Of a stretch of 64,000 nucleotides of DNA, positions 8,592 through 17,498 are shown piece after piece (position 1 is the first letter of the stretch; each line of letters starts with the position of its first letter). A program made the position numbers and the translations under genes. The notes below the pieces were generated by a model. It made no database searches. It had not been told where the DNA came from and was given only the letters and a program-made list of their open reading frames with translations. The stretch comes from Tenacibaculum tangerinum. Lineage in GTDB: Bacteria; Bacteroidota; Bacteroidia; Flavobacteriales; Flavobacteriaceae. The stretch is from assembly GCF_029853675.1 (NCBI RefSeq), contig NZ_CP122539.1, positions 2,127,001 to 2,191,000 of the forward strand, in the 5' to 3' direction.

Positions 8592-9320
8592 TTATTTTTT
8601 ATACTTCGCTAATAAGTCGATTAAAGAGATAGATGCATCTTCCATGTTGTTAACGATACTATCTACTTTAGAAATAATGTAGTTATAAAAAATTTGTAAG
8701 ATAATTGCTACTACTAAACCAAATACAGTTGTTAAAAGTGCTACTTTAATACCACCTGCTACTACCGCTGGAGAGATATCGTTTGCTACTGCAATCGCAT
8801 CAAATGCTCCAATCATACCAATTACCGTTCCCATGAACCCTAACATCGGTGCTAAAGCGATGAATAATGAAATCCAAGAAATGTTTTTCTCTAATAATCC
8901 CATTTGTACACCACCATAACCTATAACAGCTTTTTCAGCAGCATCTAATCCTTCATCTGCTCTTTCTAAACCTTGGTAAAAAATAGAAGCAACAGGACCT
9001 TTTGTATTTCTACAAACTTCTTTAGCAGCTTCTACACCACCAGAACTTAACGCCTCATCTACATTTGCTACTAATTTTTTAGTATTGGTCGTAGCCATGT
9101 TTAAATAAATAATTCTTTCAATAGCTATGGCTAAACCTAATATTAAAGCTACCAATACAATTCCCATAAAACCAGGACCTCCTTCAATAAAGTATCTCTT
9201 TAAAATTTGATGGAAAGTTTCTGATTCTCCTGTCGCTGCTGCGTCTTGAGCATACGTTGATTGAATAGCTCCTAAAAACATAAATCCTGCAATCGTTAGG
9301 ATATTTACTACTTTTTTCAT
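8592..9320 (-). CDS. exbB: ExbB/TolQ/MotA-family proton channel protein
   Basis: A 242-aa motor subunit. The N-terminal signal-like segment (residues 1-24, ending in YAQ) is typical of the Bacteroidota branch. Membrane helices lie near residues 50-72, 145-170 and 185-210; the last two (MLGFMGTVIGMIGAF, VALLTTVFGLVVAIILQ) are the conserved TolQ/ExbB pore helices. It is first in an operon with the 146-aa protein and two exbD genes. It may energise TonB-dependent uptake. Its closeness to porT is suggestive, but the type IX motor is a different complex (GldL/GldM). Confidence 0.92.
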   Translation of the reverse strand: MKKVVNILTIAGFMFLGAIQSTYAQDAAATGESETFHQILKRYFIEGGPGFMGIVLVALILGLAIAIERIIYLNMATTNTKKLVANVDEALSSGGVEAAKEVCRNTKGPVASIFYQGLERADEGLDAAEKAVIGYGGVQMGLLEKNISWISLFIALAPMLGFMGTVIGMIGAFDAIAVANDISPAVVAGGIKVALLTTVFGLVVAIILQIFYNYIISKVDSIVNNMEDASISLIDLLAKYKK

Positions 9321-9573
9321 TTTATTATAATTAATTTTAAATAGTTAACGGGTTAAAAATACAAATTTTACTACTAAAAACTTAATTTTTTATTAATTAA
9401 GTAATTATTCATTTGCACTTACTACGCTTTTTGATTTTACAGACTGGCAAGTAACAAAAAAATGTTGGTACATTAAAAAAAATCTCTAGGATTTATATTA
9501 ACAACACTTTTTTAACTCTTTACGCTGGAATTTCAAGCAGTTATGGCGGTAAATTTAACGATTTATTTACAAA

Positions 9574-10605
9574 CTAATTCATTTCTCCTCTGAGTGAAGT
9601 TTCAAAATAACGCATAAATTCTTCTTTCGAAAGCTTTTCTGCTAGCAAATACATCATTTTTGCTACTGCTGTTTCGGTGGTAATATCACTACCATTAATA
9701 ATACCTATACGTTTTAATTCTGAGCTCGTTTCGTAATGTCCTAACAGAACACTTCCTCCTTTACATTGCGTTACATTCACAATATAAATTCCTTTCTTTA
9801 CCGATTCTTCTAGTAAATTAACAAACCATTTTTCTGTAGGTGCATTTCCTGAACCATAGGTTTCTAAAATAATTCCTTTTAAATTAGGAATATTTACAAA
9901 ACTTTTAACTACAGATTCTGTAATTCCAGGAAATAGTTTTAATATGGCTACATTATTATCTAACTTTTTTCTTACAACTAAACTATTTTTCTTTTCTGTT
10001 GATTTTAACAATAATGGATAGTTAAAATTCAAATGCACCCCACTTTCAGCGAGAGGAGGGTAATTCATCGAAGCAAATGCTTCAAACTGTTCGGCATTTA
10101 TTTTGGTGGTTCTATTTGCTCTGTACAGCTTATATTCAAAGTACAATCCTACTTCTTGAATTACTGGTCTTCCATTTTCATAGGCTGAAGCAACTTGTAT
10201 AGAGGTAATTAAATTTTCTTTAGCATCTGTTCGTAAATCACCGATGGGTAACTGTGACCCTGTAAAAATTACAGGTTTTTGTAAGTTTTCAAACATAAAA
10301 CTTATTGCTGAAGATGTATACGACATCGTATCTGAGCCTGTTAATACTACAAATCCATCAAATTTATCATAATTTTCAGCAATTATTTCTGCTATTTTAA
10401 TGTAATACTCAACATTCATATTTGAGGAATCGATGGGTATATCGAATGAAATAGTCTCTATTTCACAATTTAGCTGCTGCAATTCTGGTATTTTGCTTGA
10501 TATTTGACTAAAGTCAAATGCTTTTAATGCACCCGTGTCATAGTCTTTAATCATACCTATAGTTCCCCCTGTATAGACTATTAAAATTTTAGGTTGATTT
10601 GTCAT
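9574..10605 (-). CDS. ansA: Type I L-asparaginase
   Basis: Hydrolyses L-asparagine to aspartate and ammonia. At 343 aa and without a signal peptide it matches the cytoplasmic type I enzyme (about 335-345). The N-terminal nucleophile motif is YTGGTIGM (Thr near residue 14) and the second active-site motif is LTGSDTMSYTSSA (near 87-99). It stands alone, divergent from the zinc protease gene with a 95-base spacer. Confidence 0.93.
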   Translation of the reverse strand: MTNQPKILIVYTGGTIGMIKDYDTGALKAFDFSQISSKIPELQQLNCEIETISFDIPIDSSNMNVEYYIKIAEIIAENYDKFDGFVVLTGSDTMSYTSSAISFMFENLQKPVIFTGSQLPIGDLRTDAKENLITSIQVASAYENGRPVIQEVGLYFEYKLYRANRTTKINAEQFEAFASMNYPPLAESGVHLNFNYPLLLKSTEKKNSLVVRKKLDNNVAILKLFPGITESVVKSFVNIPNLKGIILETYGSGNAPTEKWFVNLLEESVKKGIYIVNVTQCKGGSVLLGHYETSSELKRIGIINGSDITTETAVAKMMYLLAEKLSKEEFMRYFETSLRGEMN

Positions 10606-10700
10606 TTTGACATTTTTTTGTACCGTTATTAATATTGGAATAATTTATGTTGTAAATTTATCCAACAAAAATGATACAAAATTTTAAAACTATATAGATT

Positions 10701-11399
10701 ATGATAGGATTTTATGTTCTAATTGGTATTATATCGTTATTCAGCTGGATAGTAAGCAATACCTTGCAACGCAAGTTTAAAAAATACTCTAAAGTTCACT
10801 TAAGAAACGGAATGAGTGGTGCAGAAATTGCCGAAAAAATGCTAGCCGATCATGGTATTTACGATGTAAAAGTAATTTCTACACCTGGTAGGCTAACCGA
10901 CCATTACAACCCACAAAACAAAACTGTAAATTTAAGTGAAGCGGTATACAACCAACGAAATGCTGCGGCTGCAGCTGTTGCTGCACACGAGGTTGGTCAT
11001 GCCGTACAACATGCAAAAGCGTATGAATATTTGCAGATGCGCTCTAAACTAGTACCTATGGTTAGTATTACCTCTCGTTTTTCGCAGTGGATGGTAATTG
11101 GTGGTATTGCTTTTGGTGCCGCTTCTGGCAGTACTGGTATTGGATTTTACATCGCACTAGCTGGTTTGGCTTTTATGGCACTGGGAACTATTTTTAGTTT
11201 TATCACCTTACCCGTTGAATACGATGCAAGTAACAGAGCCTTAGCTTGGTTAGAAAATAAGCACATGGTAACTCGTGAAGAATTAGCTGGTTCTAAAGAT
11301 GCCTTAAAGTGGGCTGCAAGAACCTATTTAGTAGCTGCTTTAGGTTCGTTAGCTATGCTATTGTACTGGGCTTTACAAGTTTTGGGCAGTAGAGATTAA
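10701..11399 (+). CDS. Membrane zinc metallopeptidase (YugP-type)
   Basis: A 232-aa integral membrane protease. An N-terminal transmembrane helix, the zinc site AAHEVGHAVQHA (HEVGH near residues 97-101) and two or three further membrane helices in the C-terminal half match the neutral zinc metallopeptidase family typified by YugP. Substrates are unknown. The downstream spacer contains a 7-bp tandem repeat and then a terminator shared with lepA. Confidence 0.9.
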   Translation: MIGFYVLIGIISLFSWIVSNTLQRKFKKYSKVHLRNGMSGAEIAEKMLADHGIYDVKVISTPGRLTDHYNPQNKTVNLSEAVYNQRNAAAAAVAAHEVGHAVQHAKAYEYLQMRSKLVPMVSITSRFSQWMVIGGIAFGAASGSTGIGFYIALAGLAFMALGTIFSFITLPVEYDASNRALAWLENKHMVTREELAGSKDALKWAARTYLVAALGSLAMLLYWALQVLGSRD

Positions 11400-11402
11400 T
11401 AC

Positions 11403-11437
11403 ATTATGAATTATGAATTATGAATTATGAATTATGA
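11403..11437 (+). repeat. Five tandem copies of ATTATGA
   Basis: Five perfect 7-bp units directly after the protease gene's stop. This type of microsatellite changes copy number by slippage. It lies outside coding sequence. Confidence 0.9.
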
Positions 11438-11504
11438 ATGTAAAACTATTCGTTTACTGTAAATAACTAAGTTTCATTCTAAATTTTTATTCGTAAATAA
11501 TATA

Positions 11505-11539
11505 AAAATCCCGTTTTGAATACATCAAAACGGGATTTT
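11505..11539. terminator. Bidirectional terminator between zinc protease and lepA
   Basis: A 15-bp perfect stem (AAAATCCCGTTTTGA / TCAAAACGGGATTTT) with a 5-base loop, flanked by A- and T-rich runs, between two convergent genes. Confidence 0.88.
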
Positions 11540-11572
11540 ATATACTATTTTCTTTGTTATTTGTGTATAAAA

Positions 11573-13369
11573 CTAGTCATTCAACTTCAATACTGCCATA
11601 AATGCTTGTTGCGGAATTTCTACATTACCAACTTGACGCATACGTTTTTTACCTTTTTTCTGTTTTTCTAACAGTTTACGTTTACGAGAAATATCACCTC
11701 CATAACATTTGGCAGTTACATCTTTACGCAATGCCTTCACCGTTTCACGAGCAATAATTTTTGCTCCAATAGCTGCTTGGATAGGAATGTCAAATTGTTG
11801 TCGCGGAATCAGTTCTTTTAACTTCTCACAGATACGTTTTCCTATTGAATATGCATTACTATCGTGCAATAAAGCTGAAAGTGCATCAACGATTTGTCCA
11901 TTAAGTAACATATCTACACGAACTAATTTCGATTTTTGCATTCCTATTGGATTGTAATCGAACGAAGCATAGCCTTTTGATACCGTTTTTAATCTGTCAT
12001 AGAAATCAAAGACAATTTCTGCCAAAGGCATATTAAAAATTAACTCTACACGCTCGGGAGTTAAGTACGTTTGATTTACAATTTGCCCACGTTTTTCTAT
12101 ACAAAGCGACATTACCTGTCCTACAAAGTCAGCTTTTGTAATAATCGAGGCTTTGATAAAAGGTTCTTCTACCCGATCTAATTTTGACGGGTCAGGTAAA
12201 TCTGACGGATTATTTACGATGACAATTTCATCAGGATTTTTCTTGGTAAACGCGTGGTAGCTTACGTTAGGAACCGTAGTAATTACCGTCATATCAAATT
12301 CACGCTCTAGACGTTCTTGAATAATTTCCATGTGCAACATTCCCAAGAACCCACAACGGAAGCCAAACCCTAATGCCGCAGAGCTTTCTGGTTGAAATAC
12401 TAACGACGCATCGTTTAGCTGTAATTTTTCCATTGAAGAGCGAAGTTCTTCATAATCTTCGGTGTCTACAGGGTAGATTCCTGCAAAAACCATGGGTTTT
12501 ACATCTTCGAACCCTTCAATTCTATCGGTTGTTGGATTTGCAAAATCGGTAATTGTATCTCCTACTTTTACTTCTTTCGCTGCTTTAATTCCTGTGATTA
12601 AATACCCTACGTCTCCTGTTTTAATTTCGTCTTTTACAACTTGGGTTAGCTTCAACGTACCTACCTCATCGGCACCGTATTGCTTTCCTGTTGCCATGAA
12701 TTTTATTTGTTGGTTCTTTTTAATCGAACCGTCAATCACTCTAAAATAGGTTTCGATTCCACGATACGAATTGTATACCGAATCGAAAATCAACGCTTTT
12801 AAGGGTGCGTCAGGATTTCCACTAGGAGCAGGTATTTTATCTATAATTGCTTTTAAAACGTCCCCTACTCCAAAGCCAGTTTTTCCACTTGCATGTATCA
12901 CATCTTCTGGCTCACACCCTAATAAGTCAACAATATCATCGGTTACTTCTTCTGGATTTGCCGAGGGTAAGTCTACTTTATTCAATACTGGAATAATTTC
13001 CAAATCATTTTCTAAAGCTAAGTATAGATTCGAAATGGTTTGTGCTTGTATACTTTGTGCTGCATCTACAATTAACAACGCTCCTTCACAAGCTGCAATT
13101 GAGCGAGAAACTTCGTACGAAAAATCTACGTGACCAGGAGTATCGATTAGGTTTAATATGTAGTTTTCTCCTTCGTAAACATAGTCCATTTGAATGGCGT
13201 GTGACTTGATGGTAATTCCACGTTCACGCTCTAAATCCATGTTATCAAGTAACTGATTTTGTTTTTCACGCTCAGTAACCGACCCCGTGAAGTCTAACAG
13301 CCTATCGGCAAGGGTACTTTTACCATGGTCTATATGTGCAATAATGCAAAAGTTTCTAATATTCTTCAT
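11573..13369 (-). CDS. lepA: Elongation factor 4 (LepA) GTPase
   Basis: Ribosome-associated translational GTPase. The start at [19 protein letters not shown] (13369, 598 aa) matches the usual ~599-aa length; the six residues before it in the longest frame are unlikely. G1 (AHIDHGKST), G3 (DTPGHVDF), G4 (NKVDLP), the EF-G-like domains and the LepA-specific C-terminal domain ([17 protein letters not shown]) are all present. A good promoter lies upstream. Confidence 0.97.
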   Translation of the reverse strand: MKNIRNFCIIAHIDHGKSTLADRLLDFTGSVTEREKQNQLLDNMDLERERGITIKSHAIQMDYVYEGENYILNLIDTPGHVDFSYEVSRSIAACEGALLIVDAAQSIQAQTISNLYLALENDLEIIPVLNKVDLPSANPEEVTDDIVDLLGCEPEDVIHASGKTGFGVGDVLKAIIDKIPAPSGNPDAPLKALIFDSVYNSYRGIETYFRVIDGSIKKNQQIKFMATGKQYGADEVGTLKLTQVVKDEIKTGDVGYLITGIKAAKEVKVGDTITDFANPTTDRIEGFEDVKPMVFAGIYPVDTEDYEELRSSMEKLQLNDASLVFQPESSAALGFGFRCGFLGMLHMEIIQERLEREFDMTVITTVPNVSYHAFTKKNPDEIVIVNNPSDLPDPSKLDRVEEPFIKASIITKADFVGQVMSLCIEKRGQIVNQTYLTPERVELIFNMPLAEIVFDFYDRLKTVSKGYASFDYNPIGMQKSKLVRVDMLLNGQIVDALSALLHDSNAYSIGKRICEKLKELIPRQQFDIPIQAAIGAKIIARETVKALRKDVTAKCYGGDISRKRKLLEKQKKGKKRMRQVGNVEIPQQAFMAVLKLND

Positions 13370-13487
13370 CAATATAAAGTTTCTCAAACCATAACAAGCA
13401 TACAGAAAACCGCTTTTATAAAACTGTGTTTTTACGAACTACTCGTTATGGGTTTCATTCATCGTAATTCTAACTACTTGTAATCTG

Positions 13488-13518
13488 CAAAGATACTTTA
13501 TTTGCAGGCTACTGCAAA
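13488..13518 (-). promoter_or_regulatory. lepA promoter (TTTG-N19-TATCTTTG)
   Basis: Read on the minus strand, TTTG (13518-13515) and TATCTTTG (13495-13488) are separated by 19 bases, a full match to the Bacteroidota consensus. The predicted leader is about 115 bases. Confidence 0.65.
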
Positions 13519-13558
13519 CAAAATAAATAGTGAAAATTCATCTTACTTTTTAACTTGT

Positions 13559-13756
13559 TTAACCTACCATACTACCACATACACCTAGCCCGATGACTAG
13601 ATACACAACAGCTAGTATGTACATTATTTCTGAGGCTTTTTTGTTTTTATTTTTGATAGCTGCACCAATTATAGCCAATATTACTGGTGGACCAAACATA
13701 ATTAAAAGAACAGCGATAAATATCCCTGTAAGATTACCTAATTCTAAAAATATCAT
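13559..13756 (-). CDS. Small two-TM membrane protein, 65 aa
   Basis: Two hydrophobic helices (about residues 9-33 and 44-62) separated by a basic loop (KNKNKK). It lies 11 bases downstream of the radical SAM gene on the same strand, so it probably belongs to the same operon. No family is recognised. An opposite-strand frame covering the same bases is judged a shadow. Confidence 0.6.
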   Translation of the reverse strand: MIFLELGNLTGIFIAVLLIMFGPPVILAIIGAAIKNKNKKASEIMYILAVVYLVIGLGVCGSMVG

Positions 13757-13767
13757 CTCTTTAACTC

Positions 13768-15159
13768 TTATATTTCTTGCCTTAACTTTTCTAAATATTC
13801 CTTTTTATCATCTCTATAAAAGAGATTCATGGTTTCAAATGGAATAATTTTATTGTCTTTATTTACAATGTGTACACATGATTTTTTGATGGCTCTTACA
13901 TCAAAATTGTAAGCATCTATAAACTGCATAATAATTACTCTAAACAAATTATCATACCCTAATTCTGGGGCATCAATATTTGGCAAACAGCACATTATTG
14001 ATTTTAAATTTTCTTCTGCTACCTCAACAGAATTCCCTGTACTAAACAACGCTATCATTTTTCCATGTAGTGCTTCATCTTGCTCATAAATAATGGTGTT
14101 TTTGCTAGTGTCTAGCAAATCGTTAGGGTTGATATACCTAGTTAACGGAAACACTTCTCCATTCAACTTAAGAGCATATCCCATAACCAAAGCATCAGGG
14201 TTACAAGGTACTGGAATTAAATCGTTTGCATTAAAAACGTCAGTTTGCTCCATTATTTTTCTTCTTACTTCAGTAAGCGTCATTCTATCAGTTTCAGGAT
14301 TAAAACTTTCTAATCTTCCTGCTATTTGTGTTGGCTGAAAAGTAACTCCTCTCACACATTTTTGTCGCAAGGCATAATCGATTACTTTACCGATTTCATG
14401 GTCGTTTAATCCTTTTTGAAGCGTAACCACCAAGGTTGTAGACAGATTTACCTTATTCAAGTTATCTAGTGCTTGTTTGCGGATTTCACTTAAATCTGCT
14501 CCTCTCAGCTCTCTCAACACGTTGTCTTCAAAAGAATCGAATTGTAAATAAATCTCAAAATCTGGCGTGTAGCCTTTCAATCTTTCAGTAAAAGCAATGT
14601 CTTTTGCTATTTTAATTCCGTTCGTATTCAACATTAAGTGTCGGATAGGAAGTGATTTTGCATAGTCTAAAATTTCCCAAAACTGTGGATGAATGGTTGG
14701 CTCTCCTCCACTGATTTGTACCACATCAGGTTCTTTTTCATTTTTTACCACGGCATCTAACATCGCTTTTACTTCGTCTAAGGTTCGATGACGTCCGTAG
14801 GTAGGTGATGAACCGGCATAACAGGTAGGACACGTTAAGTTACATCTATCGGTAACCTCAACAACGGTTAAACATGAATGTTGCTCATGATCTGGACATA
14901 ATCCACAATCGTACGGACACCCATAATCTGTTTTTGTATTGAACGTATAAGGCATCTCGCTAGGTTTGTTGTAGTTTCTGATACTTTTATAAAATTCAAT
15001 ATCGTCTGCTATTAGCACTCTTGAATTTCCATGTTCTCTACAACGTTTGAGCATGTAGACCTTATCATCTTCAAAAACAATTTTAGCATCTACTCTTTTC
15101 AAACACTCAGGGCATAAACTCAATGTAAAGTCATAGTAGTTATATTTTCTTTCTGGCAT
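13768..15159 (-). CDS. Radical SAM protein, Tes (tetraether synthase)-like
   Basis: A 463-aa iron-sulfur enzyme. A Cys-rich N-terminal region holds a CPEC...CREHG ribbon (residues ~16-60) and GCPYDCGLCPDHEQHSC (~96-112). The radical SAM cluster motif RCNLTCPTC (CX3CX2C, ~122-130) and the SAM-binding GGE motif (SGGEPT) follow. This order and spacing match the archaeal MJ0619/Tes family, which joins lipid alkyl chains by C-C coupling. That function is known for archaeal members only; here it is inferred. Its 5' end overlaps the Lgt-like gene by 20 bases, so the two are tightly coupled. Confidence 0.85.
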   Translation of the reverse strand: MPERKYNYYDFTLSLCPECLKRVDAKIVFEDDKVYMLKRCREHGNSRVLIADDIEFYKSIRNYNKPSEMPYTFNTKTDYGCPYDCGLCPDHEQHSCLTVVEVTDRCNLTCPTCYAGSSPTYGRHRTLDEVKAMLDAVVKNEKEPDVVQISGGEPTIHPQFWEILDYAKSLPIRHLMLNTNGIKIAKDIAFTERLKGYTPDFEIYLQFDSFEDNVLRELRGADLSEIRKQALDNLNKVNLSTTLVVTLQKGLNDHEIGKVIDYALRQKCVRGVTFQPTQIAGRLESFNPETDRMTLTEVRRKIMEQTDVFNANDLIPVPCNPDALVMGYALKLNGEVFPLTRYINPNDLLDTSKNTIIYEQDEALHGKMIALFSTGNSVEVAEENLKSIMCCLPNIDAPELGYDNLFRVIIMQFIDAYNFDVRAIKKSCVHIVNKDNKIIPFETMNLFYRDDKKEYLEKLRQEI

Positions 15160-15913
15160 TTTTTATTTTTTGAGTTATAAATTTCGTGTAATATACATAA
15201 CAAACTATACATAGTATTTGAATAGTACTTAACCCTAATACAAAAAAGGTATTGGGTTTTAAAAATTCTATACAAAAGCGAAAACCAAAGTAGGCTAACA
15301 TAAAAAGCTTAAATAGTTCTCCTGATTGTAAAACATATTCTTTCTGTAGGTGTTTTAGACTGATGAATAACATTACTAAAAACACCAATTCATACAAAGC
15401 TATTGGGTGTCTTAAAACATCATCACCTAAATCCATTCCTAAAAAAGAGGTAGTTTCTACTCCGTAGGTAAACTCATTGATTCCTGAAAGAAAACACCCT
15501 ATCCTACCTATAAAAATTCCCAGAATGATCGGAAACACGAACAAATCGCCAGACGATTTTGTTTCTCCAATCATCTTTTTTGCTATTTCTACTCCTAACA
15601 TACCTCCAAACAAACCTCCCATAATGGTCTTGGTATTCAATAGTTGAATTATGTTTTCTGCGGAAAGAGTTGTCGAAGGATTTTCTAAAACTCCTATTAA
15701 TCGAGAACCAATTAAAGCTCCGATTGCAGCCCCTAAAATAATTGACAACCTATGATTTGAAGAAATAGCATCTTTATTTTTCTTACGTAAGAAAACATAA
15801 TAACGAAAGGCTAAAAAGAATGCTAAATATTCTAAAACAAGATGAATATTAACCGTATAACCAAATAAAACAGGCTCAAAAGGTAGTTCCAATAAAAAAG
15901 TTTGTGAGTTCAA
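15140..15913 (-). CDS. Divergent prolipoprotein diacylglyceryl transferase (Lgt)-fold membrane protein
   Basis: A 257-aa protein with about seven transmembrane helices. Lgt hallmarks are partly kept: a GGLFGGMLGVEIA segment, GRIGCFLSG, RHPIALYE, and an FRFCIEFLKPN segment with its Arg. However, the essential His of the family HGG motif is replaced (FGG) and the Asn of the GRxGN signature is Cys. It is therefore probably not the housekeeping lipoprotein transferase but a paralog with altered chemistry or substrate. It is first in the operon with the Tes-like radical SAM gene, which supports a lipid-related role. Confidence 0.8.
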   Translation of the reverse strand: MNSQTFLLELPFEPVLFGYTVNIHLVLEYLAFFLAFRYYVFLRKKNKDAISSNHRLSIILGAAIGALIGSRLIGVLENPSTTLSAENIIQLLNTKTIMGGLFGGMLGVEIAKKMIGETKSSGDLFVFPIILGIFIGRIGCFLSGINEFTYGVETTSFLGMDLGDDVLRHPIALYELVFLVMLFISLKHLQKEYVLQSGELFKLFMLAYFGFRFCIEFLKPNTFFVLGLSTIQILCIVCYVYYTKFITQKIKNARKKI

Positions 15914-16150
15914 AAGCGAAATATACGTAATTACTCAATAAAAAATAAAAAGTGACTTTGACGCATGATAAAAATAGATGCTATCGAACTTTCTGATTTC
16001 TCGCTATTGTTAGCACTAAAATCTCTTTATAAATTGTGCATGAAACATCGATGAATACAGTTTTGTTTTATCTATTTCTGATATTCATATTAAAAAAAAT
16101 ACGCCTTAAAAAATTAAACACCAACAAGTTAATTATTTTAATTATATTTA

Positions 16151-16182
16151 TTGAAGTTATTTTTAATCCCTAAAAACTTCAA
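16151..16182 (+). other. Leader hairpin before the haem lipoprotein gene
   Basis: An 8-bp inverted repeat (TTGAAGTT / AACTTCAA) with a 16-base loop ends 6 bases before the ATG at 16189. It could affect translation initiation or mRNA stability. There is no U-run, so it is not a terminator. Confidence 0.35.
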
Positions 16183-16188
16183 CCTATT

Positions 16189-16560
16189 ATGAAAACTAAC
16201 TTATTGTTTGTACTAAGTATTAGTATCTTTGTTTCTTTAGCCAGCTGTTCTTCTGACGACGACGCTACTCCAACAGACCCTGTTGACCCTGACCCTACTC
16301 CTGTTACCAAAACGACTTACGACAAAGACGTTAAAACGGCAATCAACAACAGTTGTGCTACTAGTAATTGCCACGATGCTACTGCTCCCACTGGTGGACT
16401 TCCATTAACCAATTACACACAGGTTAAAAATGCGGCTCAAAATGGTAATTTAATAACTCGTATAAATAGCAATACCAACCCCATGCCTCCAACAGGTAAG
16501 GATCAATCAATCATTAACCTTATTAACAACTGGAAAAATGACGGGTATCTCGAAAATTAA
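16189..16560 (+). CDS. Haem-binding (cytochrome c-like) lipoprotein
   Basis: A 123-aa lipoprotein with a lipobox at LASC (Cys near residue 20), an acidic and Pro-rich linker (SSDDDATPTDPVDPDPTP), then a small domain with a CX4CH haem-attachment motif (CATSNCH) and a candidate axial Met in NPMPP. It is probably an outer-membrane-anchored electron carrier or redox sensor. It begins an operon with a YceI protein, an OB-fold protein and a DUF5777 barrel. Confidence 0.8.
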   Translation: MKTNLLFVLSISIFVSLASCSSDDDATPTDPVDPDPTPVTKTTYDKDVKTAINNSCATSNCHDATAPTGGLPLTNYTQVKNAAQNGNLITRINSNTNPMPPTGKDQSIINLINNWKNDGYLEN

Positions 16561-16573
16561 AAGTTTTCATCCT

Positions 16574-17110
16574 ATGAGAGTTTTTGTACTATTTCTATTC
16601 GTTACTCAAGCTATTTTTAGCCAACAATATTTTACCAGAACGGGTACTACAGAATTTAAGGCATCGGTTGATACTTTTGAACCTGTTGAAGCAAAAAACA
16701 ATAGTACTACTGTTGTTTTAGACACTAATGATGGTGCAATAGCCTCGTTATTGTTAGTTAAAGGGTTTCGGTTTAGAGTAGCTTTAATGCAAGAGCATTT
16801 TAATGAAAACTACATGGATTCAAATGAATATCCTAAAGCTACTTTTAAAGGGAAAATTCATGATTTTAATGTAACAGAACTTTCTAGTACTAAGGAATAT
16901 AAAATTAGCGGAACGCTTACAATTAAAGGGAAATCAAAACTCATAAGCACGAAAGCTACCCTACAAAAATCTGGAAATATGATAATTTTAAAATCTAGTT
17001 TTTCTGTTACCCCACAAGATTTTAATATTAAAATTCCCAGTATCGTACGAAAAAAAATAGCGGAACGTATACACATAAGTATTCACTATGAGCTTTCTCA
17101 AAAAAAATAA
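16574..17110 (+). CDS. YceI-family periplasmic protein
   Basis: 178 aa starting at MRVFVLFLF; an ATG at 16538 inside the upstream gene is possible but hides the signal peptide. After a signal peptide (residues 1-17, ending IFSQ), the body matches the YceI lipocalin-like barrel, whose members bind long polyisoprenoid or amide lipids (SNEYPKATFKGKI and GTLTIKGKSK segments). The exact ligand is unknown. The next gene overlaps its 3' end by 23 bases. Confidence 0.85.
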   Translation: MRVFVLFLFVTQAIFSQQYFTRTGTTEFKASVDTFEPVEAKNNSTTVVLDTNDGAIASLLLVKGFRFRVALMQEHFNENYMDSNEYPKATFKGKIHDFNVTELSSTKEYKISGTLTIKGKSKLISTKATLQKSGNMIILKSSFSVTPQDFNIKIPSIVRKKIAERIHISIHYELSQKK

Positions 17111-17498
17111 AAAAGCAGTATTTTACAGTTTCGTTTTGCTCTTGTTAGGGTTTTACCTAATTTTTAAGTACGTGGTTTATAAGCCACATGAAACTATTGA
17201 TGAAGTAACATCAGCATACGTTGGTAGTGCTCCTGATTTTTTAATTACTTTAAAAAACGATGGTACAACGCTTTGGTTAAACAAAACGGTTACTCTAAAA
17301 GGAAAAGTCACTTCTAAAGATGACTTTGGTATAGTACTTAACAATGCCATATACTGCCAATTAAAAAAACAATCTGACAATCAGACAATAAACATAGAAG
17401 AAGCTGTTTCTCTAAAAGGACAGATTATAGGCTATGACGATTTGTTAGAAGAATTAAAACTCACTAATTGTATCATAAAAAATACTCATAATGACTAA
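17088..17498 (+). CDS. Membrane-anchored OB-fold (tRNA_anti-like) protein
   Basis: A 136-aa protein with one N-terminal transmembrane helix (about residues 10-28) and a periplasmic domain that looks like the tRNA_anti-like OB fold (VTLKGKVTSKD, SLKGQIIGYDD). It overlaps both neighbours (23 bases upstream, 8 downstream), showing tight translational coupling in the YceI operon. Its function is not known. Confidence 0.7.
   Translation: MSFLKKNKKAVFYSFVLLLLGFYLIFKYVVYKPHETIDEVTSAYVGSAPDFLITLKNDGTTLWLNKTVTLKGKVTSKDDFGIVLNNAIYCQLKKQSDNQTINIEEAVSLKGQIIGYDDLLEELKLTNCIIKNTHND

Noticed and set aside
13593..13847. Plus-strand frame opposite the 65-aa membrane gene
   Set aside because: It overlaps the radical SAM gene on the other strand, and the minus-strand frame has better spacing and operon context.
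15140..15913. Housekeeping lgt
   Set aside because: The His of HGG and the Asn of GRxGN are replaced; a genuine lgt should exist elsewhere in the genome.
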